Positions 1 to 11,427 of a DNA stretch of 64,000 bases are shown piece by piece (position 1 is the stretch's first letter; the number at the start of each line of letters is the position of its first letter). Below the pieces are notes generated by a model that did no database searches, was not told where the DNA came from, and worked only from the letters and a program-made list of their open reading frames with translations. Origin of the DNA: Gautieria morchelliformis (Eukaryota; Basidiomycota; Agaricomycetes; Gomphales; Gomphaceae); contig WHVA01000249.1 of the NCBI GenBank assembly GCA_015179125.1, positions 1-64,000 of the forward strand. Direction: 5' to 3'. A program made the position numbers and the translations under genes.

Positions 1-1120
1 TGTATGTCTGTTATTCTGCAATCAGATAATCACCTTCGATACTTGATTTCCTTCGCTCCATCTCCTGTTCTTAGCACAGCGAGTCTAGCAAGATCTCAGT
101 CTCTCTCTCAGCCTTCCATCTTCCGCCTTCCGCCTCAGTTCCGACTCAAGTTCCGACCAAACCTCTGGTCCAGTACTTTCCGACTTCCGGCTCATTTCCG
201 AAATACCTAGGACGATAGTTCATTGGGGGTGCAACCTATAAGTTGAAGCCGCTGTCCTTTCCAGTTCCGACTTAGTGGAAATCTCGATACGTAACATCTT
301 GCTAGACTCGCTGTGCTAAGAACAGGAGATGGAGCGAAGGAAATCAAGTATCGAAGGCGATTATCTGATTGCAGAATAAGAGACATACATGACAGGCTTT
401 TATACAAAGAGCTGAGACAACAGGTAATGATATGGTACTAAGCAAATTCCGGAGGAAGCGGAAGTCGAGTAGACAATGCGTGGGAACTAACTATTGGGAA
501 CAATGGGACTACAAGGGGGGTTCAGGGTAAGGTAGAACAATGGCAAAGAACAAGGGGTCGGGAAAACATATCTGACAATGAATTACAAGGGTGGCCGGAT
601 ATGTGGTCTTGATGGACGGTGAGGTGGGTCCGGTGGGTCCGAGTAATAGAGTCGAAAGAACAAGGAAAATGTACAAGGGGCGGAATGTTGAAATATCGGA
701 GGGCGGAATGTGTTGCGGAAATATCAGAGGGGCGGAAAGGTGTGGCGGAAACTGAGGGTTGGAAGTCGGAAATGAATGGTCGTGACAATCATTACCTGTT
801 GCCTCAGCTCTTTGTATAAAAGCCTGTCATATATGTCTCTTATTCTGCAATCAGATAATCGCCTTCGATACTTGATTTCCTTCGCTCCATCTCCTGTTCT
901 TAGCACAGCGAGTCTAGCAAGATCTCAGTCTCTCCGCCTTCCGTCTTCCACCTCCCGCCTCAGTTCCGACTCAAGTTCCAACCAAACCTTTGTTCAGTAC
1001 TTTCCGACTTCCGACTCAGTTCCGAAATACTTAGGACGATAGTTCATTGGGGGCGCAACCTACAAGTTGAAGCCGCTGTCCTTTCCAGTTCCGACTTAGC
1101 GGAAATCTCGATATGTAACA
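1..1120. repeat. Rearranged LTR pieces (TGTTACATA family), inverted
   Basis: Three pieces of one LTR family lie in alternating orientation. Positions 1-296 and about 790-1120 read in minus orientation and both end in GTAACA after the same cytosine-rich stretch. Positions 297 to about 790 are the plus-orientation 3' part, with a TATAAAAG-like box on the opposite strand near 395. The middle piece and the right piece form a large imperfect inverted repeat. The same family recurs near 17.3, 18.2-19.0 and 34.0 kb. The window starts inside the first piece. No gene is seen; small open frames here are LTR sequence. Confidence 0.75.
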
Positions 1121-1129
1121 TGCCATGAA

Positions 1130-1814
1130 ACAACATTGCGACCCCTCCCCAGGAGCCAATAACAGCCGATCCTCCAAAACTGCTCGACCTCATCATCTCT
1201 GACATACACGGACCTCTCCCAGTCAGGACGTCATCCAGACATAGATACTGGGTAACATTCACAGATGACTGCATGAGATATAGATGTGTATATCTCTTGA
1301 AAACAAAGGATGAGGTCTTTGATGCCTATCTGTCCTATGAAGCGCTAGCGGAAAACCAACTGAACCTGAGAGTAAGGAGATTCAGAGACAACAAAGGAGG
1401 CGAATACATCGGCAGAAAATGGGATGAACATTTCCCATGCCGGGGAATAGTCCATGAGCATACAACTAAAGGCACCCCACAACAGAATGGGATCTCTGAG
1501 CGAACCAACCACACCCTCATCGAAGAAACGATAGCGCTACTACATCAAGCTCATCTTCCAGCTTCAATGTGGGGGGATGATCTACGACTGCTAGTTCGAA
1601 TCATCAATGCTACGCCAACGTCTGTGCTACCAGATATGACCCCATATGAGGCCTGGCATGGCCAAAAGCCAGACCTTGGAATATTGTGCGTATTTGGCTG
1701 CACTGCCTTGACCCCATCACAAAACGTTGTATCATATCACGCAACATCATTTTTGACAAATTGGAGTTCCCAGGCCTCTCCACCAAAACCTCTGACTACA
1801 GCTCACTCCTACCC
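1130..1814 (+). pseudogene. copia integrase region (fossil)
   Basis: The translated region shows copia integrase landmarks: an HGPLP-like start of the catalytic core, a DNKGGEY segment holding the middle acidic region, GTPQQNGISERTN with the last catalytic glutamate, and the downstream MTPYEAWHGQKPDL block that typically follows the core in copia pol. It stops where the TGTA...AACA solo LTR was inserted at 1815. It is a fossil fragment of the larger pol. Confidence 0.85.
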
Positions 1815-2817
1815 TGTAGGGGAACGGCTGTTCAACTAGCCCTAGTCTTTTCTTTTTGTCTTGACAACATGTAAAAACACATTTGAAGAATTAACAGTAT
1901 CTGTATGCTGTTAATATAACTGGGGAAAGGCTTTTCAAACATTCCTCTAGTTATCTTATATTTTTCCTTATTTTTCCAAAGTCTCCATGGCTCAAACTAC
2001 TATTTTTCTCTCATTACAGAGTTGTGGATACAACACTGTTCCGGGCGCTCTATTTCAAACTCCGCCGGGCACCTCGGCGGTGGCCGCATTTTCGGACTTA
2101 TGGTCACCCAAGCACCCACAAGTCCGGCAGGATGGCTCTCTCAGTATTTCCAGCTGAGTCCCCCAAACAGTTGCTATATGCAGCCATAGCAACTGTGCAG
2201 CCTGTTTGGCTTCACCAAACAATGGGGATCATGGTCAGTCATGACAACTAGGCTGTACAAGGCTATGCTCAGCTGTGCTAAGCAGTGCTCTTAGTAATTA
2301 TGGCTACAGAGCCCTAATTGGCTCAGAACTGCTTACTCAGCTTCTGAGTGCCAAATACATGGTTATCTGGAGATACAGCCTCAATGACTCAACCAATCCA
2401 GGCACACCTTGGTGAGTCAGGAGTACATGACTCAGCCAAGCTGTGCTATGGCACATGACCCTTTTCAGTGAGTCATTCCTGACAAATCAAGCTCTGATTG
2501 GTAGGAAGCATGGTGGAGTCCCCTGGAAACTGCCAGTTTCTTCCAACCCTTTCTTCTATCTTCCTCAAGCTTCTTCCCCCATTCCATTAATAGATAGAAG
2601 GTTCTACCTGCTTACTAAGCCCTTGTACATTACTATATAAAAGCAGGCCCTTTGCCTGCCCTTTGAGCAATCAATCTACCCATCTTCTATCCTACACAGC
2701 TTGTGTGACTTGCACATCTTACCTAAGTTCCTAACCCGAACTAGAATACTACTCTTGCTTAGAGTAACTATTCTTAGTTAAGTAGTTGCTTTACTGCTTA
2801 GCCACTTAGCCTAACAC

Positions 2818-3038
2818 TGTAGACGCGGATCGCATCCGAGATGAGATAATATGGATGAAGATCGTGTAGATACTGGCAAGATAACGCAGGAGCGTTGTCT
2901 AGTAAGAAGAGCAAAACTAAGAAGATCTGTGTTCTCAGACAGTCTCCGCTACTATACAGTCCCTAGGATAGGGAACTGACTATCCTCTAATGGCAGGCGC
3001 TCTGGCGCTAGATGCGGAGAGGTGTCTCAGCGTCTACA
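2818..3038 (-). repeat. gypsy LTR (3' side), 221 bp
   Basis: Starts TGTAGACGC and ends GCGTCTACA. It matches 11,207-11,427 along its whole length with 13 differences, 12 of them transitions by hand count. Confidence 0.93.
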
Positions 3039-3379
3039 CTCCCCCTCAAGAATAGCGGGACAACATTGTTGTGAGCAGCAAGAACAAAAGGAAAGGGAAC
3101 TTTGGATGGCTGAGTCGGTTGGCTCTGGGACGGTCACTTCCACTACTCAGTTCTGGTGTGGATATATGGGTTCGCTGCTGCAGCTGCGCATCTGTGGAGC
3201 CTCTGACCTATCGGCTGGTATGGGTCTTCTGCTTCATTCAGGTCGTCTCTTGTAGGTTCGTCTGGTGGTGGATCTCCTAGAGCTTTCTCTGGTGTCTCTC
3301 AGGGCGTGAAGTCAACAGGGAGATCATCCTCGGCGACTTCTGATAGTTCGTTCAGCGTTCGTAACAGGGTTTCTTCATG

Positions 3380-4740
3380 TCATTCTGTTACTGTGGCATT
3401 CAAATCTAGGGCTGGTTCATGTGTTTGGAGGCGGAACTTCTTGAGGCGGTTCGCATGTACTTTTCCTGTCGCTTTTCTTCCTGATAGGCACTCCAAGTAA
3501 TAGGAATTGTTGCTTCTGCCTGTGATCCTAAACGGTCCAAGCCAGGGCGCTGAGAGTTTGTATTTGGCCTCTCTTGATGTGTCCAGTTTCGAGTTATGTA
3601 CTAGAACGAGGTCTCCTGTTTTGAACGTCGTGGGTTTGGCTTTTTTGTCAAACCACTCCTTTCTCTTCACTTGAATTGACTGCAGGTGGTCTCTGGTGAC
3701 TTCGCGGTCGGCCTCTAAGAACATGAACCTTGCCCCCTTATCGAAGTCTAGGTCCATGACATCGTCGATGTCGAAGGATCCATCGATGGTGCCGAACATA
3801 ATGGATTTGGGGGAGGTGTTTAAGACCGGTGTTTTCCTTTCGTTGAGTAAGGAGACTGCTCTTGGCCACTTTTTTGGCCAATTTGCGGTAATGCCTTCTG
3901 TCCAGTCTGGCTGATCTGAAGCACACTCTTTTCCCAAAATCCACAGCAGTTGTTTATTCTCGTTCTCGATGAGGCTGTTACAGTGTGGCGCATACGCTGG
4001 GGTGACTTCGTGTTCGATGTCAAACTCCTGTAAAACTGCAGCCATGTGCTGTCCTTTGAAATGGGATCCTCCGTCTGTAAGGAGGCGTTTGGGAGGTTGC
4101 CATTCGTGACATATCGTTCTTAGCGAGGTTGCCGAGGTTAGGTTGTTCCCTGCTTTCTTAAGGACGATCCCCCAGACGTAGCGAGTGAAGAAGTCTACAA
4201 AGATGAGTGCTTCAGAGAAGCCTCCGATTCCTTTGGGGAGCTTCAGGTAATCGGCTGCGAGCATGTCGAAAGGGCGTAGCCTGATGATTGGTTGAAGCAG
4301 AAAGTTCCGCAGGCGAGAGCCAAACTGCTGACAATTGGGGCACTCTGCAGGGACGTCTGTGCAGTCTTTCCTCAGTTGGGGCCAATCGTAGTGGGTGCGT
4401 AATTCGAGTGTGAGGATGTCTCTTGCCCAGTGTCCTATGTTCTTGTGTACTTCGAGTGTTTTCGCTCGACCTTCGACTCTTGAGAGTACTTCTACAGGGT
4501 GTGCCATGCCTGTTTTCAACCTCCAGAGTTTGTAGGACAAATCCTTTAAAGCCTCCCTCCTTCGAGAGGTCAAGTTCCGGCATAACAACCAGACCCATGC
4601 GAGAATAAAATCCGAAGCGCACCCCCATCGTTGCGTTGTTGAAATGGATAACAGTGACGAAGAGTCTATCCAATTGGTGTGTGAACATACAATACAGTGC
4701 GCGTACGTGCTTGACTGCAGGATCAAACCAGGCCAGTTAC
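3380..4740 (-). pseudogene. gypsy integrase and C-terminal region (fossil)
   Basis: A minus-strand open region of about 448 residues. It shows the HHCC zinc-binding module (HKNIGHWARD ... CPNCQQFG), then the DDE core with DMLAADYLKLPKG, VDFFTRYVWG, LTDGGSHFKG and a downstream CNSLIENENKQ segment. The C-terminal part (KTGDLVLVHNSK, GPFRITGRS) is the SH3-like tail region of gypsy integrases. The N-terminal side continues into RNase H sequence. It is part of the fossil at 2818-11,427. Confidence 0.9.
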
Positions 4741-4756
4741 CAAAGTATTCTATGGC

Positions 4757-6430
4757 TCAGTGCTTGATCATTTCTCTTTCCCTCTCTGTTGCGTCTTCTG
4801 GCAAGGATAGCTCTAGGATCCAGTTGAGTGTTGCTGTTGTCTCTGGATCGTCTTTGAATCTAGCCATTAGGTCCTTGTACTGGTTGTTCGGGGTCAGGAG
4901 GTTACACGGTGCTCTTTGTACTGAGTACAGGTCATTGACAATGCCACGTTCATGTTCCCAGCCTGGGTCTATGGACTTCGCTTCTGGCGGTCCGGGGTGA
5001 GGCCTGAGCGTGATAGGCCATCTGCTGGGTTGTGCTTTCCATCCTGGTGTAAGAAATCTACTATGTCGTGTGCCAGGATAGCTTCCTTGTACCGGGCATG
5101 TGTTGGGGGAAGGGACTTGTTCAACAGTAGGTCTTTGACTGCTTGGCAATCCTCCTTCAGTACGATTTGATGGCCCCAGACGAACTTGTGGAACTTATCC
5201 AACGCCCATTTCACTGCTTTTAGTTCAAGCTCGAATGAGTGTTGTTTGCGTTCCGCCAGTGAATTTCTGCGAGAGGCAAAAGCGATGGGGCGTAGGACTT
5301 CTTTTGTGGAGCCTTCTGGGTCACTCCCCGGCTGGTATTGTGCTAGGTATGCTGCCAATCCTCTTGCACTGGCATCTGTCCCTACCACTAGTGGTTTGCC
5401 TTTGATGATCATGGACAGTACTGGTGCTTGTGTCAGTAGCCCTTTGAGTTGTGCGAAAGCTTGGTCCTGTGTGGCCGTCCATTTGCCGACGAGTGACGTG
5501 TTGATCAGTGCTCTTTTGTACGTTCCTTTCTTCTGTTTCTTCGTTGTCTCTGATTTAGCAACTTGAATCCCTCTGATCATTTCGTATAGAGGGTCGGCGA
5601 CGATTGCGAAGGCTGGCATGCAGGCACGGAAATGGCTGACGGTGCTGAGGAAAGCTAGCATCTCATGTGCTGTTACTGGTGTGGGCCACTCCAGGATCCC
5701 TGTAACCTTCGATAGGTCTGGGCGAATCCCGTCAGCGGAGAGTTCCACTCCTTCCCATAGGACCCGGGGGCAGAAAAGTGACAGTTTCGATGGGGCAAGG
5801 ACTACATTCTTCCCTCTGCATCTTTGGAAGACTCTGTCTAACTTCTCGAACAGATCCTCGAAGGTGTTTGACCCTTGGCAAATGTCGTCCATGTAGTGTT
5901 CCAAGTCTATCCCAATAATCTCGAGGAATGTGTTTGGTGCTCCTGTGAGCCCGAACAGCATCCGTACGTACGTATAAAATCCTAGGTCTTCCACCTTGAA
6001 TGCTGTAAGTCCCCAGTCTTCCTGCCTAATGAGACATGCGTGGTAACCCATGGTGAGGTCCAGTACATTGTACAGTTTGAAGCCGCTCATCTGGTGTTGC
6101 CTCCTTGTTAGATCACCAACTGGGAAGGGTGGAGCTTTAGTGTGTTTGTTCAGAGCACCAAAGTTGTTGCATAGATGCCATTGAGTGGGGGCCGGAGGTG
6201 GTAATGGTTTGACAAGTTGTCTGTCCGATGGTGCTTCGGGGTGTGGTAAGTCTACTCCTACATCTTTGCAGGCTGCGTTCGCTAAGATTCTGAGCTCTTC
6301 CAGTGACCGGGCTTGGTCGTGTTTGGGCTTGGGAGCTAGAACGATCGGGCTGACGCATTGGACGTCGTTTTAGGGGATCCTCATGACGATCCCAGCTTCT
6401 ACTAGCTTGTGGATGTGCTGATGTAGCCAT
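4757..6430 (-). pseudogene. gypsy reverse transcriptase and RNase H region (fossil)
   Basis: Minus-strand pol core. The RT palm and thumb are visible (LDLTMGYHACLIRQED, FGLTGAPNTFLEIIG, YMDDICQGSNTFED, then the RVLWEGVELSADGIRPD block). RNase H follows (LVVGTDASARGLAAYL, ERKQHSFELELKAVKWALDK region). The catalytic YMDD motif is seen near 5890. The family resembles the basidiomycete gypsy group with an AHEMLAFLSTVSHFR thumb block. It belongs to the fossil at 2818-11,427. Confidence 0.9.
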
Positions 6431-7190
6431 TCTCTCTGAGATACTGTGAGGGGGCGGGATGTGTCAGTTTTTGGTAGTTTGACCTCTTCCGGTACGTCAA
6501 TGCGGTGTTCAATGAAGTCGATCGGTTTTACTTCACTCAAATGCATCATGAATATGTCTGCGTATGATGCGAGGAGGTCCATCACTCGTTGTCTTTGTAC
6601 AGAGTCGAGCGTGTCACCTAGCGTCATGCTTGTTTGGATTGTCTTTATGCGGTCGGGGTCAAACTTGTCGATCGTCATTTCCGATGGGCGTAGTTGGTTC
6701 ACTAGCTTCGCTGTGTCTGCTAGGCTAGGTTGGCTGTCCGCTGGGTCTCTGATGCTTTCAGTTTTCTCGACAGGGTCTGTTTGGTCGTTGTTGTGTGCTT
6801 GGATGTGGTCGACTGTTTGGACTAATACTGTTTCTTCTGTCTTCCCTAGGGTGTTCAGGGCGGGTTTTTTGAACCTCAGGTGATCAAAGGAGTTTGGTAT
6901 TGTCACATCTTGACCGGCTGCTTCCACTCTCAGTTCATCCGTTGCATAATCGTGGATTGCTGAGCATCTTCCTAGCCATGGTTTCCCGAGTAGGAGTTTG
7001 AAGGAACCTCCTGAGTCAAGCACCTCTACTTGTATTCTTGTGGCGATTCCGTGCACATTGATGAACAGGTTCGTCCGGCCTAATGACTTCGTGACCGTTC
7101 TGTTTCCCATTACGCAGGCAAGTGGTGATGGCGTGCCATTGTCGCCATAGGACTCAATCGAGGGCGCACAACAGTCCACCATCGTCGACC
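6370..7190 (-). pseudogene. gypsy retropepsin-like region (fossil)
   Basis: A minus-strand open region just upstream of the RT. A MVDCCAPSIES start, VHGIATRIQVEVLDSGGSFKLLLGKPWLG and the following acidic linker fit the aspartic-protease-like domain of this gypsy group, where the GKPWL block follows the flap. The linker runs straight into the RT entry region (IEHRIDVPEEVKLPKT). Assignment rests on order and motif; no alignment was possible. Confidence 0.65.
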
Positions 7191-7481
7191 GTTCCTTCCA
7201 CTCTGATGGTGCCGGCGTTACTTCCTGTGATGTCTACTTTCGTTAGGAATGGGTTGGAAAAGATGTCTTCTTTCTCTCTTGGTTGGAATAGTTGGACAAC
7301 TTCTCTCTCTTCTGTACCCGTGACAAGTCAGCCATTCGATGGCACTCTTCTCAACGCCTCTTGCGACGTTCTCATGTCTAAGAGGGCTCTTTCATCACCC
7401 GCGTACCAAGAACGTTTTATATTGCGTACGTCTAGATTGTTCGACAGGTTGTCAGGTACGGATTGAAAAGGAAAAGGGGTG

Positions 7482-8546
7482 CTATTGTTCTGACTGAGAT
7501 GTGTGCTGCTGCGGGCACCGGTGCCAAGAAAGTTCAGATGGGTGGGAGGTCGACTTGTTTTTGATTGGGTTGTGTGCTCGTCTCCCGACGACATCGATTC
7601 TCCTCGGGAGACTGTTGAGCTGAACGATGAAGAGTGTTGTGCTATAGGAGAAATGCGGCTCTTCAAACACATTCTCCTCCACCATTTTCCGACTCGTCTT
7701 CAAGCCCATCATCGGTGGTGTCAAGTTGTGACGCATCCCTGGTTTGTAGGTATAACAACATACATTGTTGTCCCTGTCTATTGGCTCTCGCCATGGCTCG
7801 TGACGCTGCCTTTCCGACGACTTCTCGGTAGATCTGTCCATGTCTTGGTAGGCTCCTGTGGGGGTCGCAAGCTGGGTCTCCTTTTCTATGCCCTTGGACA
7901 CCGCATGTCCAGCACTCTTAACTGCCAGGACTTGGAGAGCCTGGGGATAGTGGGAATGGTCTGTCTAGGGAGGGCGTTGCATTCGGGCCGTGCATCATGA
8001 AGAACACTTTGACTGCTGTGTCATACCTCCTCTTGCCTTCGGTGGAATCTTCGAACAAGAGATCTGCGGGTTTTGTCGTGCTTCCGTTTGGGATGGTTGG
8101 TTGGCATGGGGTTGGGTTACTCGGGACAGTGTTCAGTGTTAGCTGTCGGTTCGAGGTCGTTGTGCTTCTTCTATCTCTTTCCAACGCTTCCATCTTGGCT
8201 GTGGTGTTGGCTATCTGGTGTCCAAAGTTACTGACCTGGAAGTCTACTGATGTTCTCATTGCGAGTCGTTGGTGATCTAGGTTCCTTAGTGCAAGGAGTA
8301 AAGCCTCGAAGCTGGGCATGTTCGCGTGATCAAACGGTAGTGCCTCTTGAATGCATAGTGGCAAGTTTTGGAAGACGTAGTGGGATTTAGTGACAGAGTC
8401 CATGCCTGTGAGTCTAGCCCCTAGTTCGCTCAGCGTGTGTGTGAACTTTACTAGGGCCCAAACCGGTCTCTGTTCCTCGTCTACTGTCTTTGTCAGCAGC
8501 TCGTTCTCCAAGATGCGTGCTTTTTGCCAGTCGTTGAATGTCTCTG
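7482..8546 (-). pseudogene. gypsy gag region, downstream part (fossil)
   Basis: A minus-strand Gag-like region: a helical capsid-type block (NDWQKARILENELLTKTVDEEQRPVWALVK, written here only as a landmark of W and acidic residues) near 8490-8540, then a region ending in a TPCQPTIPNGST-like linker. It is interrupted on its upstream side by the solo LTR at 8547-9996 and resumes at about 10,002. It is a fossil. Confidence 0.6.
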
Positions 8547-9996
8547 TGTTAGGGATCATCCACAAAGTAGCTACCTATTTATGAACATTTACTAGGTAAT
8601 TAATTAGTTTCAAATGTCCTCAAGGAAGGTTGTATTAATATTTCTATGCTACACTCACATTGGGTCCACAAGATACAACAATCTCTTGATAGTTTAGCTA
8701 AGAATCCCCCACAGTCACATGACTATCACATGACCTCAAAACAGCTCAAAGTCACCTGATCATCCACAGTCACCTGACAATCACCTGACCTCAAAGTCAC
8801 CTGATTATCTGCAGTCACCTGACAATCACCTGACCTCAAAGTCACTTGATTATCTACGGTCACCTGACAATCACATGACACAGTCACATGACGTCAATCC
8901 AGCTTGAAGCCACATGACCTTCCTTCGTCACATGATAATCACATGAGCGTGGGATTTTCTTACATACTCTTAGCTTTACTGTCACAGAGCTGTGACTTTA
9001 ACCCAATATAGCAATAGAACCTTCCACAGCCTTCCAATAGTTTCCAAACCTTTCCTGAAGCTTCTCTAAGCTTCCACAAGGTTCCTAGCAGTAGTTACAT
9101 AAGCTAGATAGATGCAGTATAAATAGCCTGCAGTTTTAGCAGTGAAGCAATCAATCATCTTTCACCCAAACCACTCATACCTTGAGTAACTGAAGTGTGA
9201 CTTCAACACAGCCTTGTACCGAAGTACTGGCTCACTGACTTGGCTACAGTCTAAGATTGCAGCAACTCTGATTGGCTCCGAGAAGTACAAGAGTGCTCTA
9301 TTTTAATTGCAGCAGGCTCTGAATAATTGCGCTGCGAACAGCAACATTACTAAGAGTAACTGATTAGTAATCCTGTACCATTAGACTCCACTCTGAGCAG
9401 TGATCTAATAGACTTGGTTATTAGTTATTCAATTCACGCAATAGATTATTAACTTAACTCTGAGTTAAGTGGGTTAATAGCCTTTTGAGTAATTGATCTT
9501 TCTTGATCAATCAACGCACTGCAGATATTAACCTAACTCAGGGTAAGTGAGTTAATATCCTATGTTTGTTGAGTTGGAAAACCAAAAAAGCCACGAGAAT
9601 AGTGATATACTTGAACTGAGGAAGAGTTCAAGCGCAGAACTATCTTTTCACGTCTTGGGGATTATTGTTGTCTTTAATTCACTCGACCCGCGGTCCTAAG
9701 ACTCTAGGTAGCTTTCCCCCTTAAAGTATCTGGACCCTTGGATGCCTAATAACATTATTTGACCTCACAAAGTATTGCACATTCTAAGAACTACACGTGT
9801 TCAGTTAAATCTCTATTGCTACGCTTCCTGTACCAATACTGATTCTGATTGTTCACCGGAGTATAATTTCTTAATTGGGTTCTCCGTTAAAATAGTTTCG
9901 AAGCTTGCGTGTGCTTGTAAAGTCAAATCTCTGATTGAACTTTAGAATTGTGTTTAACACCACAGTTTTACGTTTAGTTCAACGGGTTCCAAAACA
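8547..9996 (+). repeat. Solo LTR, family TGTTARGGATC...GGTTCCAAAACA
   Basis: A 1450-bp solo LTR. Start TGTTAGGGATC, end GGGTTCCAAAACA, with target duplication CTCTG at 8542-8546 and 9997-10,001. It sits inside the gag region of the gypsy element. A TATAAATAG box is near 9118. Upstream of it (about 8700-8950) lie 14 TCACNTGA motifs, many in a repeated GTCACCTGACAATCACCTGAC arrangement. A close copy is at 40,414-41,890. A shared 3' end suggests kinship with the LTR family at 1815 and 61,261. Confidence 0.93.
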
Positions 9997-10001
9997 CTCT
10001 G

Positions 10002-10520
10002 CTATGGTCGGGAGTATTTTGCGGCTTGGGTATACCTCTCCCCATTTTGTCGTGAACGCGGACCATGACGATCTACACGTTGGCTCCCACGACCTGAACT
10101 GTCGCATTGCTTCGCCTGACAGGCATAGTTTAGGTATTTGAGCTTCTCTGTTTCATCGGCGTCTATCCCTCTCTCATAACATGCTTTTTCAAACATCTGT
10201 AGCCACTCGTCTCTGTCTTGTCCCGGGTTACCCTTGAAGATGCTTACTTTAGAAGTCATTGGGGTCTGCCTCCTTTGTGTGACGGGTTGGGGGATACTTG
10301 TTGTCGGCTGGAGTGCGGGGGGTGTTGTCCTTTTGGTCCCCGCTGGGTGTATCAGGGAAGGTGGTGCGAGTCTCGAGTTAGGTGCTAAAATGAGGGGTTG
10401 ACCTAGTGGGGGGCGATAGTGTCGTGTGGGGGACAGGTGTGGTGGGGGTTCTCGAAGGGGGTGTTGGGCATCTTGTGGGTCTGTATCTGCTCTTCTCTCG
10501 GCAAATGGGTTCATTTCAGG
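10002..10520 (-). pseudogene. gypsy gag region, upstream part (fossil)
   Basis: A minus-strand region rich in proline and arginine followed by SIFKGNPGQDRDEWLQMFEKACYERG, the typical start of a retrotransposon capsid (Retrotrans_gag-like WL..FE block), then AQKLKYLNYA-like helices. It is separated from the rest of gag by the solo LTR at 8547-9996. It belongs to the fossil at 2818-11,427. Confidence 0.7.
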
Positions 10521-10652
10521 ATGAAATGCGCCTCGTGGGTGGGTTAGAATTGTTCCAGACTTGTCGAGGTCGGAGAGGGGAGATGAGAGGTGTAGAGGGT
10601 CTCGGTCGGAGTGTGGTTCTTATTTTGGTGGGGGGGACTCCAGGTTTGCTGT

Positions 10653-11132
10653 TTATGTGAGTTTCCCGTAGAATTCTTCTACCTTCTCGCAGACCGTACG
10701 TCTAGAGATCAGGGTCAGGGGTTCTTCTGACGATGTCCGGAAGATCCAAATGAAGTGCCACTTCTCGTGGTTTTTGGTGATCGAGAAGACTATTCTCTCT
10801 ATGTGGTCGCTCGGGAAGCCAAGCCTAACAATTTCTGGCGGTTCGGTCAGCTTGGTTGTCGCGATTTTCCACGCTCGTAGCTTGAGGGTGCTCGGGTAGC
10901 CTATGCCGGTCTCGTAGATCGGGTCCCACCTTTCAGCCCACACTAGCAACGGGACTCGTCCCGAGACTTGGGTGTGAAAGATGTTCTTGTTTCTGTTGAC
11001 TTCGATCTCAGGGTCGACTGCGAATAGGGTTCGTGTTTGTAGCTCTCTTATGGATCTGATCTGTGCGAGTGGGATTACTGCTTCAGGGTCGTGGCTGTTT
11101 TGGGGGGTGCGGTCTGGGTGATCTTCTTTCAT
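10653..11132 (-). pseudogene. Unknown ORF between 5' LTR and gag of the gypsy element
   Basis: A minus-strand open region of 159 residues just inside the 5' LTR, upstream of gag. It has no recognised motif. It is tryptophan-rich (VWAERWDPIYETG, KWHFIWIFRTSSE) and ends ...EKVEEFYGKL. It may be an N-terminal extension of gag or a separate leader ORF of this gypsy family. The predicted tail lies only about 140 bp from the start of the capsid-like ORF. Function is not known. Confidence 0.4.
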
Positions 11133-11206
11133 CCACGAGTGATCGGGAACGCGGGGGTTTCGAGCTGTGCAGCTTCTGGTGATTTACGATCTCACCGTTG
11201 CCACCA

Positions 11207-11427
11207 TGTAGACGCGGAGCGCGTCCGAGATGAGATAATATGGACAAAGATCGCATAGATACTGGCAAGATAACGCGGGAGCGTTGTCTAGTAAGAAGAG
11301 CAAAACTAAGAAGATCTGTGTTCTCGGACAGTCTCCGCTACTATACAGCCCCTAGGATAGGAAACTGACTATCCTCTAATGGCAGGTGCTCTGGTGCTAG
11401 ATGCAGAGAGGTGTCTCAGCGTCTACA
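11207..11427 (-). repeat. gypsy LTR (5' side), 221 bp
   Basis: Partner of the LTR at 2818-3038: same length, same terminal inverted 9-mer. It is followed by ACAC, the duplicated target bases, and then by the resumed host LTR sequence (CGCTGGGTGAAA...). Confidence 0.93.

Larger units (their letters stand above)
2818..11427 (-). mobile_element. Ty3/gypsy retrotransposon, two LTRs, fossil
   Basis: An 8.6 kb element bounded by two 221-bp LTRs (2818-3038 and 11,207-11,427), with target duplication ACAC on each side (2814-2817 and 11,428-11,431). It lies inside the 1.5 kb solo LTR. The LTR ends are a perfect inverted 9-mer, TGTAGACGC / GCGTCTACA. Coding regions lie on the minus strand in the order: unknown ORF, gag, protease, reverse transcriptase, RNase H, integrase. 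Its gag region is itself interrupted by a solo LTR. By hand the LTRs differ at 13 of 221 positions (about 6 %), so it is of moderate age. Several breaks are present and it is not whole. Confidence 0.92.
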
